Of a stretch of 64,000 nt of DNA, positions 22,565 through 34,229 are shown piece by piece; positions within the stretch are counted from its first letter, which is position 1, and each line of letters begins with the position of its first letter. This stretch comes from Phocoena phocoena (Eukaryota > Chordata > Mammalia > Artiodactyla > Phocoenidae), in the NCBI RefSeq assembly GCF_963924675.1, contig NC_089232.1:33740842-33804841 (forward strand). Direction: 5' to 3'. The position numbers were made by a program, and so were the translations under genes. The notes beneath the pieces are model-generated. The model did no database searches. It saw only the letters and a program-made list of their open reading frames with translations, and was not told where the DNA came from.

Positions 22565-23451
22565 ATGAGAAGACAGAAAAACACACAGCAGATGAAGGAG
22601 CAAGATAAAAACCCACCAGACCTAACAAATGAAGAGGAAATAGGCAATCTACCTGAAAAAGAATTCAGAATAATGATAGTAAGGATGATTCGAAATCTTG
22701 GAAGTAGAATAGACAAAATGCAAGAAACATTTAACAAGGACCTAGAAGACATAAAGATGAAACAAGCAATGATGAACAACGCAATAAATGAAATTAAAAG
22801 TACTCTAGATAGGATCAATAGCAGAATAACTGAGGCAGAAGAACAGATAAGTGACCTGGAAGATAAAATAGTGGAAATAACTACTGCAGAGCAGAATAAA
22901 GAAAAAAGAATGAAAAGAACTGAGGACAGTCTCAGAGACCTCTGGGACAACATTAAACGCACCAACATTCGAATTATAGGGGTTCCAGAAGAAGAAGAGA
23001 AAAAGAAAGGGACTGAGAAAATATTTGAAGAGATTATAGTTGAAAACTTCCCTAATATGGGAAAGGAAATAGTTAATCAAGTCCAGGAAGCACAGAGAGT
23101 CCCATACAGGATAAATCCAAGGAGAAATATGCCAAGACACATATTAATCAAACTGTCAAAAATTAAATACAAAGAAAGCATATTAAAAGCAGCAAGGGAA
23201 AAATAACACACAAGGGAATCCCCATAAGGTTAACAGCTGATCTCTCAGCAGAAACCCTACAAGCCAGAAGGGAGTGGCAGGACATACTGAAAGTGATGAA
23301 GGAGAAAAACCTGCAACCAAGACTACTCTACCCAGCAAGGATCTCATTCAGATTTGATGGAGAAATTAAAACCTTTACAGACAAGCAAAAGCTGAGAGAG
23401 TTCAGCACCACCAAACCAGCTTTACAACACATGCTAAAGGAACTTCTCTAG
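22565..23451 (+). pseudogene. L1 ORF1: L1 ORF1 (RNA-binding chaperone), frameshifted
   Basis: L1 ORF1 protein is a trimeric RNA-binding chaperone that coats L1 RNA. The intact part is 213 codons (22,565-23,206), beginning 'MRRQKNTQQM'. Residues ~36-125 are heptad-like and Glu/Lys/Asp-rich, the coiled coil ('IDKMQETFNKDLEDIKMKQA'). Residues ~133-200 are the RRM-like domain ('NIRIIGVPEEEE'). At 'KAAREK' the frame runs into TAA (23,204-23,206). The C-terminal domain continues in the -1 frame ('ITHKGIPIRLTADL', then 'PARISFRFDGEI') to its natural TAG at 23,449-23,451. A small deletion near 23,200 explains the break. The product would lack the C-terminal domain needed for RNA binding. Confidence 0.93.
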
Positions 23452-23509
23452 ACAAGAAACACAAGAGAAGGAAAAGACCTATTATAACGAACCCAAAACA
23501 ATATAGAAA

Positions 23510-26500
23510 ATGGGAATAGGAACATACATATCGATAATTACCTTAAATGTAAATGGACTAAATGCTCCCACCAAAAGACACAGATTGGCTGAATGGATAC
23601 AAAAACAAGACCCTTATATATGCTGTCTACAAGAGACCCACTTCAGACCTAGAGACACATACAGACTGAAAGTAAGGGGATGGAAAAAGATATTCCATGC
23701 AAATGGAAACCAAAAGAAAGCTGGAGTGGCAATTCTCATATCAGACAAAATAGACTTTAAAATAAGGACTATTAAAAGAGACAAAGAAGGACACTACATA
23801 ATGATCAAGGGATCGATCCAAGAAGAAGATATAACAATTGTAAATATTTATGCACCCAACATAGGAGCACCTCAATACGTAAGGCAAATACTAACAGCCA
23901 TAAAAGGGGATATCGACAGTAACACATTCATAGTAGGGGACTTTAACACCCCACTTTCACCCATGGACAGATCATCCAAAATGAAAATAAATAAGGAAAC
24001 ACAAGCTTTAAATGATACATTAAACAAGATGGACTTAATTGATATTTATAGGACACTCCATCCAAAAACAACAGAATACACATTTTTCTCAAGTGCTCAT
24101 GGAACATTCTCCAGGATAGATCATATCTTGGGTCACAAATCAAGCCTTGGTAAATTTAAGAAAACTGAAATTGTATCAAGTATCTTTTCTGACCACAACG
24201 CCATAAGACTAGATATCAATTACGGGAAAAGATCTGTAAAAAATACAAACACATGGAGGCTAAACAATACACTACTTAATAATGAAGTGATCACTGAAGA
24301 AATCAAAGAGGAAATAAAAAAATACCTAGAAACAAGTGACAATGGAGACACAACGACCCAAAACCTATGGGATGCAGCAAAAGCAGTTCTAAGGGGGAAG
24401 TTTATAGCAATACAAGCCCACCTTAAGAAGCAGGAAACATCTCGAATAAACAACCTAACCTCAAGCAATTAGAGAAAGAAGAACAAAAAAAACCCAAAGC
24501 TAGCAGAAGGAAAGAAATCATAAAAATCAGATCAGAAATAAATGAAAAAGAAATGAAGGAAACGATAGCAAAGATCAATAAAACTAAAAGCTGGTTCTTT
24601 GAGAAGATAAACAAAATAGATAAACCACTAGCCAGACTCATCAAGAAAAAAAGGGAGAAGACTCAAATCAATAGAATTAGAAATGAAAAAGGAGAAGTAA
24701 CAACTGACACTGCAGAAATTAAAAAAATCATGAGAGATTATTACAAGCAACTCTATGCCAATAAAATGGACAATCTGGAAGAAATGGACAAATTCTTAGA
24801 AATGCACAATCTGCCAAGACTGAATCAGGAAGAAATAGAAAATATGAACAGACCAATCACAAGCACTGAAATTGAAACTGTGAGTAAAAATCTTCCAACA
24901 AACAAAAGCCCAGGACCAGATGGCTTCACAGGTGAATTCTATCAAACGTTTAGAGAAGAGCTAACACCTATCCTTCTCAAACTCTTCCAAAATATAGCAG
25001 AGGGAGGAACACTCCCAAATTCCTTCTACGAGGCCACCATCACCTTGATACCAAAACCAGACAAGGATGTCACAAAGAAAGAAAACTACAGGCCAATATC
25101 ACTGATGAACATAGATGCAAAAATCCTCAACAAAATACTAGCAAACAGAATCCAACAGCACATTAAAAGGATCATACATCATGATCAAGTGGGGTTTATT
25201 CCAGGAATGCAAGGAGTCTTCAATATACGCAAATCTATCAATGTGATAAACCATATTAACAAATTGAAGGAGAAAAACCATATGATCATCTCAATAGATG
25301 CAGAGAAAGCTTTCGACAAAATTCAACACCCATTTATGATAAAAACCCTCCAGAAAGTAGGCATAGAGGGAACTTTCCTCAACATAATAAAAGCCATATA
25401 TGACAAGCCCACAGCAAACATCATCCTCAATGGTGAAAAACTGAAAGCTTTTCCACTAAGATCAGGAACAAGACAAGGTTGCCCACTCTCACCACTCTTA
25501 TTCAACATAGTTTTGGAAGTTTTAGCCACAGCAATCAGAGAAGAAAAGGAAATAAAAGGAATCCAAATCGGAAAAGAAGAAGTAAAACTGTCACTGTTTG
25601 CAGATGACATGATACTATACATAGAGAATCCTAAAGATGCTCCCAGAAAACTACTAGAGCTAATCAATGAATTTGGTAAAGTAGCAGGATACAAAATTAA
25701 TGCACAGAAATCGCTGGCATTCCTATATACTAATGATGAAAAATCTGAAAGTGAAATCAAGAAAACACTCCCATTTACGATTGCAACAAAAAGAATAAAA
25801 TATCTAGGAATAAACCTACCTAAGGAGACGAAAGACCTGTATGCAGAAAATTATAAGACACTGATGAAAGAAGTTTAAGATGATACAAATAGATGGAGAG
25901 ATATACCATGTTCTTGGATGGGAAGAATCAACATTGTGAAAATGACTCTACTACCCAAAGCAATCTACAGATTCAGTGCAATCCCTATCAAACTACCACT
26001 GGCAGTTTTCACAGAACTAGAACAAAAAATTTCACAATTTGTATGGAAACACAAAAGACCCCGAATAGCCAAAGCAATCTTGAGAACGAAAAAAGGAGCT
26101 GGAGGAATCAGGCTCCCTGACTTCAGACTATACTACAAAGCTACAGTAATCAAGACAGTATGGTACTGGCACAAAAACAGATAGATCAATGGAACAGGAT
26201 AGAAAGCCCAGAGATAAACCCACACACATATGGACACCTTATCTTTGATAAAGGAGGCGGGAATGTACAGTGGAGAAAGGACAGCCTCTTCAATAAATGG
26301 TGCTGGGAAAACTGGACAGGTACATGTAAAAGTATGAGATTAGATCACTCCCTAACACCATACACAAAAATAAGCTCAAAATGGATTAAAGACCTAAATG
26401 TAAGGCCAGAAACTATCAAACTCTTAGAGGAAAACATAGGAAGAACACTCTATGACATAAATCACAGCAAGATCCTTTCTGACCCACCTCCTAGAGTAAT

Positions 26501-27317
26501 GGAAATAAAAACAAAAATAAACAAATGCGACTTAATGAAACTTCAAAGCTTTTGCACAGCAAAGGAAACCATAATCAAGACCAAAAGACAACCCTCAGAA
26601 TGGGAGAGAATATTTGCAAATGAAGCAACTGACAAAGGATTAATCTCCAAAATTTACAAGCAGCTCATGCAGCTCAATAACAAAAAAACAAACAACCCAA
26701 TCCAAAAATGGGCAGAAGACCTAAATAGACATTTCTCCAAAGAAGATATACAGAATGCCAACAAACATATGAAAGAATGCTCAACATCATTAATCATTAG
26801 AGAAATGCAAATCAAAACTACAATGAGATATCATCTCACACCAGTCAGAATGGCCATCATCAAAAAATCTAGAAACAATAAATGCTGGAGAGGGTGTGGA
26901 GAAAAGGGAACACTCTTGCACTGCTGGTGGGAATGTGAATTGGTTCAGCCACTGTGGAGAACAGTATGGAGGTTCCTTAAAAAACTACAAATAGAATTAC
27001 CATATGACCCAGCAATCCCACTACTGGGCATATACCCTGAGAAAACCAAAATTCAAAGAGAGTCATGTACCAAAATGTTCATTGCAGCTCTATTTACAAT
27101 AGCCCGGAGATGGAAACAACCTAAGCGCCCATCATCGGATGAATGGATAAAGAAGATGTGGCACATATACACAATGGAATATTACTCAGCCTTAAAAAGA
27201 AATGAAATTGAGCTATTTGTAATGAGATGGATAGACCTAGAGTCTGTCATACAGAGTGAAGTAAGTCAGAAAGAAAAAGACAAATACTGTATGCTAACAC
27301 ATATATATGGAATTTAA
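23510..27317 (+). pseudogene. L1 ORF2: L1 ORF2 (endonuclease-reverse transcriptase), three lesions
   Basis: ORF2 nicks target DNA and reverse-transcribes RNA there. The AP-type endonuclease is open for 320 codons from 23,510, with metal/catalytic residues visible: N13/N15 region, E42 in 'LQETHF', D144 and N146 in 'GDFNT', D204 in 'SRIDHI' and 'SDHNA' at 227-231. A frameshift near 24,455-24,465 moves into a frame open from before 24,553 to a TAA at 25,876-25,878. That part holds the RT: 'IPKPDKD', '[11 protein letters not shown]' (block A) and 'FADD' (25,597-25,608). The stop replaces a codon just after 'LMKEV'. The frame then continues to about 26,178, where a second frameshift leads to the last frame, ending at TAA 27,315-27,317. 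The Cys-rich C-terminal motif is intact ('[18 protein letters not shown]', about 26,883-26,936). All catalytic motifs survive but no single product is possible. Confidence 0.96.
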
Positions 27318-27697
27318 GGGGAAAAAAATGTCATGAAGAACCTAGGGGTAAGACAGGAATAAAGACGCAGACCTACTGGAGAACGGACTTGAGGATATGG
27401 GGAGGGGGAAGGGCGAGCTTTGACACGGCGAGAGAGAGTCATAGACATATACACACTAACAAACGTAGTAAGGTAGATAGCTAGGGGGAAGCAGCCGCAA
27501 GGCACAGGGATATTAGCTCGGTGCTTTGTGACAGCCTGGAGGGGTGGGATAGGGAGAATGGGAGGGAGGGAGACGCAAGAGGGAAGACATATGGGAACAT
27601 ATGTATATGTATAACGGATTCACTTTGTTATAAAGCAGAAACTAACACACCATTGTAAAGCAATTATACCCCAATAAAGATGTTTAAAAAAAAAAAA
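27318..27697 (+). mobile_element. L1 3'UTR and A tail
   Basis: G-rich 3'UTR (contains 'ggatatggggagggggaagg' and 'gggagaatgggagggaggga'), then the conserved end 'cactttgttataaagcagaa' and polyadenylation signal 'aataaa' at about 27,673-27,678, followed after 'gatgttt' by an A tail that merges into the target duplication. The G-rich tracts resemble the G-quadruplex-prone stretches usual in mammalian L1 3'UTRs; that is inferred from sequence only. Confidence 0.9.
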
Positions 27698-27864
27698 AGA
27701 ATTTACAGAAATTCTATTCTAAGTTTCGTATTTTGGGAAAAAATGCTTCATGTTTATAATTAACAGAACCTCAAATGTTTCTAAAATGTTTATTTAGATA
27801 GAAAAGAAGAAAGATTTTAGCAATAAAAAATATGGAGAAACAGTTAATAGTTAATCAATGTATT

Positions 27865-27965
27865 AAATATATGTTCTTGAGCAAGTAATAACCTCTCTGG
27901 ATCTAAGTTTCTTCCTCTGTAAAAATGAAGTAGAAGTAGATGAAATTTACTATCCATTTAAGCTG
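27865..27965 (+). mobile_element. MIR SINE fragment
   Basis: The core 'cttgagcaagtaataacctc' then 'tctaagtttcttcctctgta' matches the mammal-wide MIR core ('cttgggcaagttacttaacctctctg...tcctcatctgtaaaatg') in sense. Ancient and non-coding. Confidence 0.75.
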
Positions 27966-28919
27966 CATTTGTCAATTATGAGAGGAGCCGGACTTGCTGG
28001 TAGGCTGGCCCCCTTTCTGAAAGTCGCAAATTCTCCATTTTTCTGGCCAAATTACATCTCAACATGTCTACTGCTCTGTGAAGCTGTTAGAATAGCCATA
28101 GTGTCAAACCTTAGAACAACCTCCAGAAATCTTAATAGAAACTACACCTTGAGCGAAGTCTTCCTCTTCCAAATGGTAGCTTGCCAAATTGATGAACTTG
28201 ACTCATTCTGACTCAGCTAAGGGACCCAAGATCTCAAGCCTGTTTTCTCTTCCATCCAGAGAGTGACTGGGAAACACTGGGAGTCTCTGTCTACATGTGT
28301 GGTGGGGGAGGACAGCAGACACCTCCTCTTCTGGCTTCAGGTTGAAGGACAGAGAATCATGAATAAATGACCCTGGGGACAAATACACACTCTGATCTGG
28401 GGATGCTGGAAAAGGTTGCAAAATAGCTGGACCGTGACTGTGCTATAAATGACCTGGTTAAGGATAGCTTAAATGTGAGAAACACCAGACCTGTCGAGGG
28501 ACCCTGGATTTTCTGAATGAAAATATGAGTTACTATGAAATGTTACTGTTTTCTACCAGAACATTGGGTTCAATAGACAAAATCATAAAGCCTTTTGGAG
28601 CCCCAAACAGACAAAATTCTCTTTAAAGAATTAAATTTGGGGCTATGAATAAAAGTAGTGAAAATCTCTTCTCTGTGATTACATGTCCAGATTCCTGTAG
28701 TCCTTCCCTGTGATTATGCTTTTATCTTCATCTTTTAGTCGCTAAATTCCTTTCCATCCTCCCCCTCATACTTCCATTCTGCCCCCTTGACATGGAGCTA
28801 AGGACTTGACCTGGTTTCCCCCACTCCCAGACTTTCTTGCCTGTCCCCAAATGTGATCTATTGCAGTTTGGGACTCATAGAGCCAAAACAGGACTAGAAG
28901 CGTTGACAGAAATGGTATT

Positions 28920-29045
28920 TTCCAGAAACTGGAAAAGGAAACTAATTTGGCAAGGGTCTCAAAGCTAGTTTATTGGCAAAATGATAACTAGAACTCAGAT
29001 CTCATTTCTAGTTCAGTCATAGCTACTCTTACTCTGCCTCTCTGA
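28920..29045 (-). mobile_element. Possible MIR fragment, antisense
   Basis: Words such as 'ggaaactaatttggcaaggg', 'tcaaagctagt' and 'actagaactcagatctcatt' follow the order of an antisense MIR core, but similarity is weak. Confidence 0.45.
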
Positions 29046-29084
29046 CATCTGGCAACTTCCAGAAAATTGCATGACTCCCTATAT

Positions 29085-29571
29085 CCTGGGTTAGCTTTGT
29101 AGGGTTACTATAACAAAGTACTGCAGACCTTGTAGTTAAAACAACGGAAAAGTCTTCTCTTATCTCACAGTTCTGGAGGCTGGAAATCCAAAATCAAGTT
29201 GTTAGCAATCCCTGCTCCTTCTGAAGCCCACAGGAAGAATCCTTCCTTGCCTCTTCCTAGCTTTTGGTGGCAGTTGGCCATTCTTGTGGTTCCTTGTCTT
29301 GTAGCTACATCACTCCAGTCTCTGCCTCTGCTGTCATATGACCTTCTTCCCTGTGTATCGGTCTTCACATCACCTTTCCTCTTCTCATAAAGGCAACAAT
29401 CAGATCAAAAGTCCATCCTACTCCAGTATCTCCTTATCTTAACTACTTACATCTGCAATGACCTTATTTCCAAATAAGTTCACATTTGGAGGTACTGGGG
29501 GTTAGGGATTCATCATCTTTTCCTTGGGGGGTGGGTACACAACTCAACTCATACCATACCCCATAGCATGT
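29085..29571 (-). mobile_element. MaLR-type solo LTR (MLT1/MST-like), antisense
   Basis: A ~490-bp solo long terminal repeat of the non-autonomous ERVL-MaLR group. Plus-strand landmarks, in the order expected for antisense, are 'gttactataacaaagtactg', 'cagttctggaggctggaaat', 'caagttgttagcaatccctg', 'gtatcggtcttcacatcacc', 'acatttggaggtactggggg' and 'gggttagggattcatcatct'. No internal viral genes are adjacent. Such LTRs arose before the placental radiation. Subfamily not determined. Confidence 0.8.
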
Positions 29572-30596
29572 AGGTTGAGACCTACAGAGGTCCAGAAAGG
29601 CAATGGAGAGGCAAGGAAAGCGAGTTCTTCTGAGTGTCTCTCATTTGCTTTCCTTGGTTCCATTTGACATTCAACTTGTGTTCTGTTAACAAGCACTGGC
29701 AGGAAATCTGTAACCAAGGAAATGGATGGATGCTCATCTGTTTCTCTCTTATTCTCTCATTGCAAAGCAAGTTATAGTCTCTGTTTGGAGAAACCAAGGC
29801 AGTCTTTGCCCACTGCTTCCTATCTTCCCATCACAAAAGGCAAGCCTCACTTCCTCAGCCTGGTTCACAGTCATTACCCGCCAACCAGGCAGAGAGCATC
29901 ACAATGGCTAATGGAAACTTTCTCCTCAGCATAAACTGCAGTTCTCTAATTTGTTTAGCTAAACTGCATTAGTCATACTGAAAGTTTTATTATCAGAGTC
30001 AAATACAGGAAGCTGGAGTGGACATGCTGTATTTAAAAAACGTTAAAGCATTTTTAAAAATAAGCTTGGCATATTGATTAGTTAATTTTCTAAACAAGAG
30101 GCTCATTCCTTTTAATCCTCAGCATTACTGTAAATTCTATTTCCGCCTTTTAGATCATACTGTTCAAAATGGGATTTAAAAAAAAAAAAACCTCCAACAA
30201 CAACACACACGTATTTCATGTTAGGTTTGCTCTAAAGTATTATTGAATTTGGTGGAAGAGGTATGGCTCTGGGTTTCTACCATTGTAAATTTAGGAGAAC
30301 AAACTGTGATTCTTTGCCTGAGTTGAAACTAACACTTCATGCCCATAAATGTAATGTTTTCCCAGTGGTCTAAGGCAAGCAATTTTGGGCAATTATTCTG
30401 TCATTTCTATAGCGGTCACTTCATTTGACCTGGTTTTTAAAAAATTTCTCCCAGCCTTTTGTAGGAGTGGGCCCTTAAGTACATCTTTTCTTCCCCTTAC
30501 TAATTGTCCTCGTTGTTTGTTTATAACAGATCAAGTCCTTTGTTAAGGACTCAATCAATGCTACTGGATAAGTCCTAGTATTACCATGTCAGATAT

Positions 30597-30660
30597 ATTA
30601 CTAGATACATTAATAAATATATTACTAGATACATTACTAAATATATTACTAGATATATTA
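30597..30660. repeat. 24-bp tandem repeat, about 2.7 copies
   Basis: Units 'attactagatacattaataa'-atat at 30,597-30,620 and 30,621-30,644 (one difference), then a 16-nt partial unit to 30,660. It lies directly against a perfect hairpin. Confidence 0.9.
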
Positions 30661-30694
30661 CTCACCTAACAGGACTAGATCCTGTTAGGTGAGT
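30660..30694. repeat. Perfect inverted repeat, 14-bp arms, 7-nt loop
   Basis: Left arm 'actcacctaacagg' (30,660-30,673), loop 'actagat', right arm 'cctgttaggtgagt' (30,681-30,694), with no mismatch. It sits between two small tandem arrays. No known element end or RNA gene recognised. Confidence 0.93.
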
Positions 30695-30697
30695 GAG

Positions 30698-30735
30698 CTT
30701 TTCATCACAGCACACACTTTTCATCACAGCACACA
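30698..30735. repeat. Perfect 19-bp tandem duplication
   Basis: 'cttttcatcacagcacaca' occurs twice head to tail (30,698-30,716 and 30,717-30,735) with no difference, so the duplication is recent. Confidence 0.95.
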
Positions 30736-31801
30736 ATGTTTTATCGGGACTATTATTCAGATCTTGTGGATACACATCATAAAAAGCCCTTCCAGTATGA
30801 TATCATATTGTGAGCCCACTTGAAATCTTTCCTTCCAAATGAGCCTGACTGATGGCAGTCTTCATGTCATCAGATTCACTATGACTGTTTTCAATGCCTA
30901 ACATGGAGCTCATGTCGTAGTTAAGTCTAAATAATCTGTTCATAACAGTGAAGACAACTGTCTCTTAGTCTACATTAAAAAAAACAGAATTTCTTACTCT
31001 TGGTCTTGAATTAAGTCGCTCCTACAATAAAGGTTTTCCTAGACCCCCATGTTGATTCAAACTGCTTATATAAAGAGAGCAGAGGAAAAGTCCATGATTT
31101 GAAAATTCTCAGATAAATCATCTTACAGGTAAATGTTTTAGGTTCAGTGGATTTAGTAGATGCCAAACAGAGAGAAATTCACTTGAAAGAAAATGGTGAA
31201 AAGGTTTATGTATTTTCTTCCAAAAGTTTCACTAAAGTAATTAGATTAGGAAACCAATAACTTTATGTCTGCTTCTGGAGTTTATTTGGGATAAGCGATT
31301 TATTTAGTAGATTCTGCATTGCCAAGTTAATTTTTTTTATGACATTTGCAAATGGATCAGACAGTGTAACATTTCCTCTTTTTCCTTGCAAAAAGAGAAA
31401 AAAGCAGCACCAAAAATAGGTGTCCTAGGCATATCTCTCACATAATTCAAGTTACCCAATGCAGTGTCTGAAGCCAATCTAAATGGCTTTACCCATCCCT
31501 ACCACTGCCCTCCCACACTGGAAATATGCCCCCCTGTAAGATGTCTTCATGATGAATGAGCTAATGTTTATAAAGTACTTTAGAGATCCGTGGGCAAGAC
31601 ACTATCTAATTACAAAGTATAGTTCTCTTTATTAAATGGAAGCTATTTTCCCCCTGTGTTTTTCATTATCCGTACCATTTCCATGCCTTACCTTCCTGAT
31701 GGTTTCCATTGCAAAGTGGAATCAGTTTCTTAAAAAAAATGGGGGGGGGGGAGCTCAATAATTTTAAGTCACAGTGCATTGCACATACCCAGAAAAACCT
31801 A

Positions 31802-31941
31802 GATCACTTCCAAATTCAAGGACTAATAAAAATTGGAAGCACTCCAGTAATTTTAAATTGATTTGCACATTGAAGAGTGATTTAAAATCACTGGAGTGAT
31901 TCAATTTTTTTTTATATATGCACTTCAATTTAGAAGTGACT
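31802..31941. repeat. Imperfect inverted repeat with ~60-bp arms
   Basis: Left arm about 31,802-31,862 and right arm about 31,878-31,941 around a ~15-nt loop. Matching blocks are 'gatcacttccaaattcaag' versus 'cttcaatttagaagtgac', and 'cactccagtaattttaaatt' versus 'gatttaaaatcactggagtg'. The structure is that of a palindromic MITE-like DNA-transposon fossil, or a hairpin-RNA locus. I cannot name the family. Confidence 0.85.
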
Positions 31942-32299
31942 CAGACAGACAGCATCATAGTGTAGAAGAGAAGTCCAAGACACCGAGTTAATGTTTAAAA
32001 AGTTAGGAATTAGACTAAAACATAACTGGAGGAGCCAAGATCAAACAATCACTAGAGTCAATTGAGCCATTAAGCTGAAGGACCATGGTGAATGTCTGGA
32101 CGCATTTTCCAAGGCCTGTCTTCACCTGGTCCGTGGCCATCTCTTCTTCTTAACTGATGATATTTACAGTCTTTGTTGCTAATTTATAAATGTACTACAT
32201 ATGCCTTTTAACATTTCTCAGAGGTGTTTTTCAGTATTGTTTATTATTTTTGTTTTGTCATTTAATTTTCATGTGAGTGACGATTTAAGTAGAAATATA

Positions 32300-32615
32300 A
32301 TGTGAGAAATATAACTGTACAGATGCAATCAATGTATATAATTTAAATTTTCTACAGTCACATTAAAAAAGAAAACTAAAATTAATTTTAATAATATATT
32401 TCATTTAAGCTAATAGCTCCAAAATACTGTCATTTCAATATGTAATTAATATACAAAATTATTGAGATATTTTATTTATTTTTTTTTGGGTCTTTGAAGT
32501 CTGGTGTGTATTTTACACTCACAGTATGTCTCAAATTGGAGTGGCTGCCCTTCACATGTTCAATGGCCTCACTTTGCTAGTGGCCACCATATTGGACAGT
32601 GGAGCTATAGTCTTG
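32300..32615. mobile_element. Ancient hAT-type DNA transposon fossil (family uncertain)
   Basis: The ordered phrases 'taattttaataatatatttc', 'cattgagatattttattt'-like AT text, 'gtctggtgtgtattttacac', 'cagtatgtctcaaattggag' and 'gtggccaccatattggacag' match a common mammalian non-autonomous DNA repeat that ends in '...ctaccatattggacagcgc'. From memory this is a hAT-Charlie MER element; I cannot give its number safely. Confidence 0.55.
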
Positions 32616-34229
32616 AAGGTCTGAACTGTGTTTTCTACTTTGAAACTTCAGTTATGCTTCCAGTTTGCATTTTTCATTGCATTTACCATCTCACTTTACT
32701 TTGTGGCTATTGAAGTCAACAGTGCAGGTTTATTAGCATAACAAGAAAACCAAATAAAGCAAGACCAAACAATCCAGTGATTCTTCTTCAGGCCACATGC
32801 AATTTGACAGCACGTATTCTACCTGAGCTGCATATAGCATTGAAACAGAAAGCTGACATATGGAGTTTGCTGAAGGCCTAGGGCTAAATTTCAGCATCTA
32901 TGCATTTATGCATAAAATTCAAATATGGCCAAGGAAAAGGCTCTCTCTTAACCATGACAGAAAGAAGAAAAAGAAAACACAAAAATAACTTTCAGTGGTG
33001 AAATTGAACAAGAGTTTATTAACAGCTACCAAAGAAGGAGCATCATTTTCCCAGTAAAGGCTCTGGCCAGTAATTGTCTACTGTCTCTAGTCTCTGCTGG
33101 AAAAGGCATTCCATGCTCAAGGGACAGATTTTTCAGAGCCTCCAGGGCAGCACATGAGGATATGAGTATAGGTAAAAAAAGATGGCCCCACACAGTGGAT
33201 GCATTGTCGGGAAAGCAAATGATTTTACATGACTCAGAGCAAAGAAAGGATGTAAAAGGCCACAAATGACAGTTTGATGGATAGAGATGGATGGCCAAAG
33301 AGAAACCTCACTTAAAATTCTTCCTTTGAACATTCCTCCACTGAGGAATTTCATAGAACTACGCTGTAGTTTTACTCCTTTTAATTTTTTATTTGCCTGA
33401 TTCTGAAAGTTATTTATGTTCTTTATAACAATGTTGAAAGTATGAAAAAGAAAAAAGAACAATAAAAGATGACCTCTCTTCCCACCAGCCAGAGGAAATC
33501 ATTATTAACATTTTGACTTATTTCCTTCTAGTCTTTCTTTTTATAGATTTTATATAATTGAGATATTATTGTGCTTTCTTCATTTTACATTTTAATGTGA
33601 ACATTTTCTTTTAGAATTAAAATTTTCTTAGACCACAACTGACTTTGTCACTCTGATAACACTTTTTCCATTATACATGATGCTGTGATGAGCATCTTTT
33701 CACCTAAATCTTTTTCTGCATTTCAAACTTTTTGTTTAAAGTAGATGGCAAAGAAAAATTACTGGGTCAAAAATATAAACTTTTGTAAGGGTTTTGAAAT
33801 TATATTGCTATGTTCTCTTCAAAAAAGGTTAAATTTTCCTTCTGAGAGCTATTTCCTACCATGTTTGGCACACAATATAAAACCAGATCACTTGACACCT
33901 TTATTTCTAGTTTTGTTCCAAAATCATTGTTTTAATACTCCTTTTGTAGTTTTGTTGATAATATTCCATAAGTTGTTGTCAGTAAATAACTTGGTGAAAT
34001 ATCCTCACCCAGCAGCAACTTGTCTTTAGCACCTACTCAAGCTATTTGTGAACAGACGGTATAGAGAGGAGAAGCTTTGGAGATATTTGCTTCCATTAAA
34101 AGTATTACTGCTTTAATTTTAGCAGATGGATTAGTAGCAAAAGATTTTGGGGAAAGATTTCCTTTCCATGTATTCTAAGAGAGCACCATTTGGCAAATCT
34201 CACTCTTGTTGCCTGGTGAACTAATACCT
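32616..34229. other. Mostly unassigned; possible old L1-type fragment at 33,480-33,860
   Basis: The stretch 33,480-33,860 contains 'gatgctgtgatgagcatctt', 'attactgggtcaaaaatata' and 'tcttcaaaaaaggttaaatt', phrases seen in antisense copies of old LINE fragments; family unsure. A 90-codon minus-strand open frame at 33,026-33,298 is unrecognised (see findings). Confidence 0.35.

Larger units (their letters stand above)
19966..27697 (+). mobile_element. Full-length L1 retrotransposon (defective), 7.7 kb
   Basis: A complete LINE-1: 5'UTR (19,966-22,564), ORF1 (22,565-23,451), 58-nt spacer, ORF2 (23,510-27,317), 3'UTR and A tail. It begins with the G-run and 'ttgaagatggcggaagagta' usual for L1 5' ends. 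A 12-bp target duplication 'agaatttacaga' flanks it exactly (19,954-19,965 and 27,698-27,709). Full length, perfect duplication and few lesions argue for a fairly recent insertion. One frameshift in ORF1 and two frameshifts plus one stop in ORF2 make this copy incapable of autonomous movement. A SINE later landed in its 5'UTR. Confidence 0.97.
27710..29084. other. Unassigned sequence with MIR fragments
   Basis: Apart from the MIR pieces listed separately I see no gene, RNA or repeat. The open frames at 27,969-28,211 and 28,203-28,421 show no family features. Confidence 0.4.
29575..32299. other. Unassigned sequence with two hairpin loci
   Basis: No gene recognised. The stretch holds the compact repeat/hairpin cluster at 30,597-30,735, an 11-nt G run at 31,741-31,751 and the large inverted repeat at 31,802-31,941, all listed separately. 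The rest is AT-rich and unassigned. Confidence 0.4.

Noticed and set aside
22805..23140. Minus-strand frames opposite L1 ORF1 and ORF2 (also 22,495-22,968, 25,323-25,760)
   Set aside because: Shadow frames of the real sense ORFs.
30597..30735. CRISPR-like array of short repeats
   Set aside because: Units are directly abutting, few and AT-rich with no spacers; the genome is mammalian.
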